Part shown: piece by piece, positions 57,940 to 64,000 of the stretch
Layout: each line of letters opens with the position of its first letter
How positions within the stretch are numbered: position 1 is the first letter of the stretch
Source of the DNA: Porpolomopsis calyptriformis
Lineage: Eukaryota > Basidiomycota > Agaricomycetes > Agaricales > Hygrophoraceae
DNA length: 64,000 nt
Direction: 5' to 3'
NCBI GenBank assembly: GCA_951640195.1
Contig: OX621164.1
Span: 973,098 to 1,037,097, forward strand
Notes under the pieces: generated by a model
Seen by the model: only the letters and a program-made list of their open reading frames with translations
Told to the model about the DNA's origin: nothing
Databases searched by the model: none
Made by a program: the position numbers and the translations under genes

Positions 57940-58445
57940 GATGATTGACAAGGATTGAACTGAAGCGTAGGGATACAACCCCACACCTTTTATATGCTCA
58001 GACACAAAGGGAAGACCAAAAGGAGGTTCCTCAGTCAAAGAAGAGAAACCCGATACGCCAGGCAAGAGATAGAAACAATGGCGATCTCATGACCAGAAGA
58101 ACAATAGAAACCAGTCATGAGATAACACAGCCTCATTCTGCAGAAGGCTATGCCCAATAGAATTGAGTCATCAGAAGCACACAGCCTTTTGCAGAATGAC
58201 TAGGAACAATGGCAAACCTTAATTGAAGGCTGTGAACAATAGAAAATGGGGTGACTGCAGAGGCTAACTCATAATGACTCCTATTTTAGAAATACTATAT
58301 AAACCCTGAGGGCGAAGCGGATCATCACTTTGTCCTCCTGTGAGATTACTTGTAGTAGCACGAACGCAATCAGAATCATCAGACTTCTTTTCCATCAGAA
58401 CAAGAAAAGAGAAACATAAACCCATAACTACTGAGCCAATCGTTC

Positions 58446-58656
58446 ATGCCCATATTCCCTAAACTCTCAGCAGAGGCACGCAACGGATTCAACTTGCAGA
58501 ACAACTTCTTTGTAGAAGTAAAACTCAACTCAGAAGGAATCATCACCCTTTACGAGGATGTCCCTGTCAGAACTTTCTTCTACATCCTACTAGACTTATT
58601 AAGCTCCAAGGCCTGCCTTGTGATTGATGAAAAGACTTGCAACTACAGTTGTGACA
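58446..58656 (+). CDS. Right-end ORF of the 1.7-kb element, copy 2 (runs out of the element)
   Basis: MPIFPKLSAEARNGFNLQNN runs 70 codons to the element's last base (DEKTCNYSCD). It lies about 140 bp downstream of a TATA box (ACTATATAAACCC). If the unit is an LTR, this would be the first part of a polyprotein that begins inside the LTR. No domain is recognised. Confidence 0.5.
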
Positions 58657-60294
58657 GCGCTGAGGCCGTCTCTCATGAACGTCGAGCAGATTCTAGCTGG
58701 TCACATGTAATATGGTATATATACTGGGAACAACCAAACTGGGTAAGTCCAGTTCTGTGATGTTTTGGCTTAGTGGTCTAAGCCGTTGCCAAGAAGCGCA
58801 TGTTCCCAGTGCAACTCTTAACAACTACCAACTTTTGGCGCTGCTATATCAAAAGTTTCTCCTCAGTGGTTCGTCCTCTCTGTGGCCTTTTGCGGAAAGA
58901 CCAACCTTGGGATTAGTCCCCCTTATGTCAAGAAGCCTTTGAACAACTCAAACACCTCATCACCACAGCCCCTGTCCTTCTCACACCCCGGCCAGACCTT
59001 CCTTATCTTTTGGAGACTGATGCCTCTGATTTCGGTATTGGCGCGGTCTTATCCCAGAAACACAACAATGGTTGGCACCCTGTCGGCTTTTTCTCAAAGT
59101 CCTTACTCCCTGCTGAATATAACTATCCTACCCACGATCTGGAGATGCTTGCAATTGTCACTTCCCTCAAGTACTGGCGCTATCTTTTAGAAGGTGCAAG
59201 GGATACTGTATTGATAAAAATGGACAATTTAGCGCTCAAATATTTCATGCAGAACAGATCCCTCTCGAGACGACAAGCATGTTGGATGGAATTCTTAGGC
59301 AGATTCAACTTCAACATTGAATATTCCCCTGGAGTCAAAAATAAAGCCAATGGACTCTCTCGCCGACCTGACCACTGCCGAACAGATAAAGAGGAACTAG
59401 AAGGTCGAGCCCTCCTACCTCCCGAATGTTTCATCAATGCTATCATTTCCATGTCCGAACCCTCTTTCATGTCAAGACTTCGTTTCCCTAACTTCAATCA
59501 AATCCCAGAGGACATTCGCATCAAATTATCCGATTCCTCTTCCGGCTACTCCTTCACTGATGGAATTGTGAGAGATGCAGGAGATTGTATTGTCGTGCCA
59601 GCAGATGTATCGCTACGCACAGAGATAATTTGATTGACCCACTCCCTACCCCATGGAGGCCATCCCGGAATTGAGAAGACACGTGAGCTTGTGTTGTGGA
59701 ACTACACCTGGAGTAGTGCTGCCCCTGATATCCGTGTATTTGTATCATCCTGTCTGACCTGTCAACAAGTCAAGCTTTACCCCTCAAAGCCTACAGGTCT
59801 TCTGGAACCTATTCCCCCTTCATCTCAACCTTGGGAAGAAATCACCGCCGATCTGATTGTAGAACTCCCTCAATCATCTGGTTACGATGCTGTTCTAGTC
59901 ATTGTCGATCGCTTTACCAAACACGCTCACTTCATCCTGACGACTTCAAATATTTCAGCAGAAGGAGTCGCAAAACTCTTTAGGGACAACGTATGGAAAC
60001 ACCACGGCTGGCCAAAGAAGATCATAACTGATCGAGGAACTCAATTCGCTTCCAAATTCGTGAAAGCCCCCAACACTCATTTGGGAATCATCTCCGGTTT
60101 ATCTACCACCTATCACCCCCAAACCAATGGTCAAACAGAATGCACCAATCAAGAACTTGAACAATATCTTCGTTTATATACCAACTTTATGCAAGATGAT
60201 TGGTCCAACTGGCTGTCTCCAGCTGAGTTCGCGTACAACAACCGACAACACTCCTCAATGAAACACACTCCCTTTTACCTTGATACTGGCCAAC

Positions 60295-60662
60295 TGTTAT
60301 GATTCAGTAGTCGAAGTTTTACTTCTCACATTGGAGGGGCTGATAAGGAATATGAATTCAACTAAAGAGTGGGGGAGCTAACTAGGAATCGAACTTAACC
60401 TACTGACTAGAGATCAGGCTTTATATACTAACTACCTGAGTCGGCATGAGTCAGTTGTATGGACGATTACAAAGCAGAATACGGAATGTGACTTGTGAAG
60501 AGTCACAGAAATAATAGCGGAAACGGAATGTGACTCGTGAAGAGTCAGAAGGAAGGTACATGTGGTCAGTCTCTATATATAAAGCGGTAAAGCGGAAGGA
60601 TGAACGGAATGGAGACTAATCAAGTATGACTAAAGAGAAAAAGGAAAAAAGCGTCCGTGACA
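60295..60662 (-). repeat. 3' LTR of G2
   Basis: 368 bp, the inverse partner of the G1 5' LTR. A purine-rich tract with GTAGGTGTA lies just upstream (60663-60680 on the complementary strand), as in the 203-bp-LTR family. Confidence 0.85.
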
Positions 60663-60742
60663 TACACCTACATCAAAAGGAATTTCATCCCAAAATTCGA
60701 GGTGGTTTCGAGGGTGTTGATGGGTGCGGAGGAGGGGAAGGA

Positions 60743-61321
60743 CTAGAATAAGTCCTTGTCAGAGACGGCGGTCGACAGGGAAATAATGTCGGCCAGGGAA
60801 ATAATATCGTCGTCGGGGATGGTGATGGGGTTCGACGACGAACTGGGGGGAACAATGAGCAGACCTGGGAAAACAGGGGGAGCGGGGGAATCGAGATGGG
60901 GAAGTACCTTTGCGACTTCCTCGTATTTCGCCTCCCAATGCTTGGCCTGTTCTCGCCAATATTCACTCGCTCTTCTCTTTCCGTCCAAGCTCATTCCTTG
61001 ATTATATAACTCTTCGTTCAATCTCGCGATTTCGCTCTTGTAGTATTCGACATCCTTCTTCAATGACTCAATGATCTGCTCAGGCGGGATGGGTGGTGCG
61101 ACGATTTCCTCTGGCCATATGGGAAGGTCCCGATTACGTGTGTGTCGATTGTGTTGCCAGAGTTGTCCGGCAAGCTCAGCTTCACCGTAGGCAGAGGAGG
61201 TGGAAGCGAGCGGAGGGAGAGCGCGATGAGGGGGTTGTCCTCCAGTGGACATATGGGGAGTTCGGGGTGGACGACCGCCAGTAGACTTGCGGGCAGTTTG
61301 GTGAGAGCATTCTGCGGGCAT
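60743..61321 (-). CDS. Third ORF of G2: coiled-coil protein with a histone-H3-like tail
   Basis: A 192-aa frame between the chromodomain and the 3' LTR. It starts MPAECSHQTARKSTGGRPPR. Residues 8-16, QTARKSTGG, are identical to histone H3 residues 5-13, including the methylatable lysine 9 and Ser10. A second STGG follows (TPHMSTGGQPPHRALPP). Then come a region with QLWQHNRHTRNRDLP and a coiled-coil (about residues 95-150: EQIIESLKKDVEYYKSEIAR, LNEELYNQG, YWREQAKHWEAKYEEVAKVL). The C terminus is Ser/Ile/Asp-rich (SSNPITIPDDDIISLADI). An upstream TATAAT-like box sits at about 61360. A longer frame exists to an ATG at 61474. It holds no stop and no TGA damage, unlike G1. Confidence 0.75.
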   Translation of the reverse strand: MPAECSHQTARKSTGGRPPRTPHMSTGGQPPHRALPPLASTSSAYGEAELAGQLWQHNRHTRNRDLPIWPEEIVAPPIPPEQIIESLKKDVEYYKSEIARLNEELYNQGMSLDGKRRASEYWREQAKHWEAKYEEVAKVLPHLDSPAPPVFPGLLIVPPSSSSNPITIPDDDIISLADIISLSTAVSDKDLF

Positions 61322-61463
61322 AGTGATGTTGATTTTTGAGAGTGAAAGATGGAGACGAAAGAGATTATAAGGATGAGTCGGAGTTTGGAAAAGGTGACAA
61401 AGGTGAAAAATATAAACGAGGGGAGTTGATACCGTGAAAGAATGGTTAAGTCGCTGTTTGAAT

Positions 61464-61901
61464 TCATTGTTCATATTCTAGAATTCGTTCTTTCGCATGG
61501 ATGAGATTCTTCTTCGGCTCCCAAGTTGCTTCCTCAATGGGATAGCCGACCCATTTGACCAAATATGTACGACGTCGGGTAGACCCGTGGTGTTGGAGAA
61601 TTTGTTCGACCTCGTATTCTTCTTTCTCTTGAATGACATCCGGAGGTGGGCAGAGATTATCGTCTACTTCCTCTGGGTGGAGATCGGAGTTAATGTTAGC
61701 AGGTCTCAGGAGTGAAACGTGAAAGACGTCGTGTATTTTCCATGATGAGGGAAGGGCCAGGCGATAAGAGACTTTTCCGATTCTTTCTAGAACTTTGAAT
61801 GGTCCAGTGCGTCGGACATCAAGTTTGAGGGTTGGACGACCTGTTTTTAAGTTACGGGTATCAAGATAAACAAATTGACCTATTTGGAGTTGGGTATCCA
61901 C
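61464..61901 (-). CDS. G2 pol C terminus with chromodomain (partial)
   Basis: The frame begins in the integrase C-terminal linker (IGQFVYLDTRNLKTGRPTLK, LDVRRTGPFKVLERIGKVSY, WKIHDVFHVSLLRP). It ends in a chromodomain: EYEVEQILQHHGSTRRRTYL, VKWVGYPIEEATWEPKKNLI. The three aromatic-cage positions (Tyr in EYEV, Trp in VKWVGY, Trp in ATWEP) are all present. Chromodomains of this class of gypsy element (chromoviruses) bind methylated H3K9 and direct insertion into heterochromatin. The 5' part of pol is missing from this copy. Confidence 0.85.
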   Translation of the reverse strand: MDTQLQIGQFVYLDTRNLKTGRPTLKLDVRRTGPFKVLERIGKVSYRLALPSSWKIHDVFHVSLLRPANINSDLHPEEVDDNLCPPPDVIQEKEEYEVEQILQHHGSTRRRTYLVKWVGYPIEEATWEPKKNLIHAKERILEYEQ

Positions 61902-61904
61902 ATG

Positions 61905-62179
61905 GTTCAGTCAAAGATAGTGGTGAACTACAGTGAAATGAACTTGCTATATAGCGGTGTTTCTCGGTCCACCGATCTTCGGCTGAAAATACATATATAG
62001 CTGATGTACACTGAAGCACTGAAATTTATATATAGTAGTGAAATACATCTCCACTAAAAGGCAGGTATGCCAGTACACTACAGGGTAGCCAAGAGTGATA
62101 AGGGAGATACACTAATGGGCCGAAGATAGTACTCACCAAAGACTATGGAGGGGCTGAGAAATGGATGTATATGTATATG
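61905..62179. other. Spacer between G2 and the tandem repeats
   Basis: AT-rich, with fragments related to the repeats below (CCACCGATCTTCGGCTGA at about 61970 and GGGCCGAAGATAG at 62117). No gene. Confidence 0.5.
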
Positions 62180-62395
62180 GCTCAGCTGAGATATACATTG
62201 CTGATAACTACCGATGGGCCGAAGGTGGTTTCTACTATATATACAGGTTGGCCGAGATATAGATTGCTGATAACTACCAATGGGCCGAAGGTGGTTTCTA
62301 CTATATATACAGGTTGGCCAAGATATAGATTGCCAATGCCTACCGATGGGCCGAAGGTGGTTTCTACTATATATACAGGTTGGCCGAGATCGGTA
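62180..62395 (+). repeat. 66-bp tandem repeat, about three units
   Basis: TGGGCCGAAGGTGG recurs at 62215, 62281 and 62347, exactly 66 bp apart, followed by TTTCTACTATATATACAGG. The period is divisible by three, which leaves a spurious repetitive frame at 62165-62455. Confidence 0.9.
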
Positions 62396-62400
62396 TGCTA

Positions 62401-63600
62401 TACTACACCTTCAGAGATGTCCACCGATGCCGAGAATGGCTCGGCTGAGGGGTAGCAGTTGCATCGGTACCCTATAAATATGTGTATAGTAGATATAAAT
62501 ATATATTGCGAATAATTAATTGCTTCAGCTATAAACAACTTTGCTGATAATTGTATACTTTAATCCACCTTCGGAGAGGTCCGCCGATGCCGAGAATAGC
62601 TTGGCCGAGGGGTAGCAGTTGCCTCAGTACCCTATACATATGCATATAGTAGATAGAAATACATATTGTCAATAATTAATTGCTTTGGCTTTAGATAACT
62701 TCACTGATAATTGCATGCATTAATCCACCTTCGGAGAGGTCCGCCGACGCCGAGAATGGCTTGGCCGAGGGGTAGCAGTTGCCTCAGTACCCTATACATA
62801 TGCATATAGTAGATAGAAATACATATTGTCAATAATTGATTGCTTTGGCCTTGGGTAACTTTGCTGATAATCGCATGCATTAATCCACCTTCGGAGAGGT
62901 CCACCGACACCGAGAATGGCTCGGCCGAGGGGTAGCAGTTGCCTCGGTACCCTATACATATGCATAGTAGATAGAAATACATATTGTGAATGATTAATTG
63001 CTTTGGCCTTGGGCAACTTTGCTGATAATTGCATGCATTAATCCACCTTCGGAGAGGTCCGCCGACGCCGAGAATGGCTCGGCCGAGGGGTAGCAGTTAC
63101 CTCAGTACCCTATACATATACATATAGTAGATAGAAATACATATTGTCAATAATTAATTGCTTTGGCTTTAGATAACTTCACTGATAATTACATGCATTA
63201 ATCCACCTTCGGAGAGGTCCGCCGACGCTGAGAATGGCTTGGCCGAGGGGTAGCAGTTGCCTCGGTACCCTATACATATGCATATAGTAGATAGAAATAC
63301 ATATTGTCAATAATTGATTGCTTTGGCTTTAGATAACTTTGCTGATAATGGCATGCATTAATCCACCTTCGGAGAGGTCCGCCGATGCCAAGACTGGCTC
63401 AGCTGAGGGGTAGCAGTTGCTTCAGTACCCTATACATATGCATATAGTAGATAGAAATACATATTGTGAATAATTAATTGCTTTTGCTTTAGATAACTTT
63501 ACTGATAATTACATGCATTAATCCACCTTCAGGGGGGTCCGCCGACACCGAGGATGGCTTCGCCGAGGTTTCACAGCTGCCTCGGTAACCTACACTCCAT
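62401..63600 (+). repeat. 160-bp satellite-like tandem repeat, eight units
   Basis: The block TAATCCACCTTCGGAGAGG (or variant) begins at 62401, 62561, 62721, 62881, 63039, 63199, 63359 and 63519. The spacing is 160 bp except one of 158. Each unit has a GC-rich core (CCGCCGACGCCGAGAATGG, then GGCCGAGGGGTAGCAGTTGC) and an AT-rich half (ACATATGCATATAGTAGAT, AATAATTAATTGC). The first and last units are the most diverged. Confidence 0.93.
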
Positions 63601-64000
63601 GGATGATTTATTAATATAACTTCTATAGAGATGTAAGACTATCTATCTTAGAGTAGTGCAACATACTTCCTATTTTATTTCTATCTCAATAGTGAGGTAT
63701 TCAATGTTTAGTTGTTACTCTCTGCTAAAATGCAACGTTAAATTTTGGACTTGATAAATATGCTTGTAAAACATCCAGAAATATTTGTACCACTTGTATA
63801 TGTACTTCATATTCTATTAATACTATGTGCCTAATACTGAGTAGTCTACTATGTTTGAATGTAATGAAAAAACTCTATAGATTTATATAGTAACCTATAC
63901 TGTGACAGTGTAGAGTAACATCGAACATAGGTTAATCTAACACAACATTTTCTACACAGTTTACTTATACTAGTGCACCCTGTCAGGCACATCAAATAAA
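63601..64000. other. AT-rich end of window, nothing recognised
   Basis: Low-GC sequence after the satellite, with no frame of note and no clear repeat. Confidence 0.5.

Larger units (their letters stand above)
56951..58656 (-). mobile_element. 1.7-kb LTR-like gene-carrying element, copy 2
   Basis: It is 1706 bp from TGTCATGAAATTGG to ACAGTTGTGACA on the plus strand, with the duplication GCGCT at 56946-56950 and 58657-58661. Strand is given for the zinc-knuckle gene. Copy 2 differs from copy 1 by substitutions and small indels, but both genes are open here. Divergent TATA boxes lie at about 57988-57996 (minus) and 58297-58304 (plus). Confidence 0.88.
56910..58823 (+). mobile_element. Solo 203-bp LTR in G1 pol, itself split by the 1.7-kb element
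   Basis: Parts 56910-56950 (41 bp) and 58662-58823 (162 bp) add up to exactly 203 bp, TGTCACGAATC...TCTTAACA, the LTR family of the element at 50481. The target duplication is ACTAC (56905-56909 and 58824-58828). Cutting it out restores pol as DLQSFLGTTNFWRCYIKSF. Confidence 0.92.
53454..60294 (+). mobile_element. Ty3/gypsy retrotransposon G1, 3' end lost, heavily mutated
   Basis: The 5' LTR is 53454-53820 (367 bp, TCTCATGG...TTATAACA, first G mutated). It is followed by gag and pol in the usual gypsy order, protease, reverse transcriptase, RNase H, integrase. The coding region has 14 in-frame stops, of which 11 are TGA. It is interrupted at 56910-58823 by a solo LTR that itself carries the 1.7-kb element. 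The sequence stops inside the integrase at 60294, where G2 starts on the other strand. Confidence 0.88.
55360..60294 (+). pseudogene. G1 pol (protease, RT, RNase H, integrase)
   Basis: The protease has ALIDSGASGNFID. Reverse transcriptase has LSPYEQVELNKFIDENL, VIDI-stop-WGFNNIRL, MFFGLRNSPASFQRMID and the catalytic YIDDILI. After the inserted element the RNase H follows with LLETDASDFGIGAVLSQK. Integrase has the HHCC zinc finger (HPGIEKTRELV ... CLTCQQV) and the DDE residues (ITADLIVEL, IITDRGTQFASKF, TNQELEQYL). Stops are TGA 55711, TGA 56470, TGA 56536, TAG 58914 and TGA 59631. The integrase C terminus is missing. The element cannot move by itself. Confidence 0.85.
60295..61904 (-). mobile_element. 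Gypsy fragment G2: 3' part with chromodomain, third ORF and 3' LTR
   Basis: On the minus strand it runs from a truncated pol end (about 61904) through a chromodomain, an extra ORF and a 3' LTR (60662-60295, 368 bp, TGTCACGG...ATAACA). It abuts G1 integrase directly at 60294/60295, with CCAAC as the possible target site on that side. The upstream part of its pol is absent and repeat DNA starts beyond 61904. It belongs to the same LTR family as G1. Confidence 0.8.

Noticed and set aside
54584..59633. TGA read as an amino acid in the elements
   Set aside because: Genes around them end at TGA, and the affected sites match conserved Arg, not Trp. C-to-T mutation explains them.
53454..60662. Inverted 367/368-bp sequences as terminal inverted repeats of one DNA transposon
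   Set aside because: They have LTR ends, TATA boxes and a purine tract, and the DNA between them is gypsy gag-pol. They are LTRs of two opposed elements.
62165..62455. Repetitive 96-codon frame as a gene
   Set aside because: It only reflects the 66-bp period being a multiple of three.
62401..63600. CRISPR-like array
   Set aside because: This is a eukaryote; the units are 160 bp without unique spacers, so it is a satellite-type repeat.

Overview
The window is from a filamentous basidiomycete, most likely an agaricomycete. Supporting signs are dense genes with many short GT-AG introns (mostly 46-60 bp), a NACHT-WD40 STAND receptor of the agaric type, a DUF6535-like membrane protein, an integrase-core gene family that I know from agarics, and LTR elements with TGTCA...TAACA ends. 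Nothing bacterial or organellar is present.

Layout. From 1 to 20 kb the sequence is mostly ordinary and gene-rich: the 3' part of a SprT-like protease, a cytochrome P450, ribosomal protein S29 (3 exons, 56 aa), a Puf4-type Pumilio protein, a UVRAG/Vps38-type autophagy protein, an unrecognised acidic protein, an integrase-core gene bracketed by two direct repeats, a frameshifted DUF6535-like gene and a stand-alone cullin N-terminal protein. From 20 to 32 kb the sequence becomes accessory: a secreted proline-rich repeat protein, a transposase-like pseudogene split by a solo LTR, a tRNA-headed SINE-like retroposon, a second transposon-type gene with premature stops, and a relic of an NLR gene. 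From 32 to 46 kb there is a compact housekeeping block: a P450, a BTB protein, TRAPP subunit Trs31, a class-1A-like dihydroorotate dehydrogenase, an HMG-box factor, a PARP, and the spliceosomal protein MFAP1. From 46 to 50 kb lies an intact NACHT-WD40 receptor with 12 near-identical WD40 repeats.

From 50 to 62 kb there is a nested retroelement stack that can be read layer by layer from five sets of target-site duplications. A small LTR element (203-bp LTRs) sits inside a 60-bp intron of an unknown gene. A Ty3/gypsy element (G1) broke the next exon. A 203-bp solo LTR sits in the G1 polymerase gene. Both copies of the 203-bp-LTR family have been entered by a 1.7-kb element with LTR-like ends that carries its own intron-containing zinc-knuckle gene. 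A second gypsy fragment (G2, opposite strand) carries a chromodomain and a third ORF whose N terminus contains QTARKSTGG, identical to histone H3 residues 5-13. From 62.2 kb to the end are tandem repeats (66 bp x3, then 160 bp x8) and AT-rich DNA.

The transposon-derived genes repeatedly carry TGA stops where the family has arginine (CGA), which points to C-to-T mutation at CpG. The most novel points are the 1.7-kb element with its divergent genes and the histone-H3-like tail next to a chromodomain retroelement.
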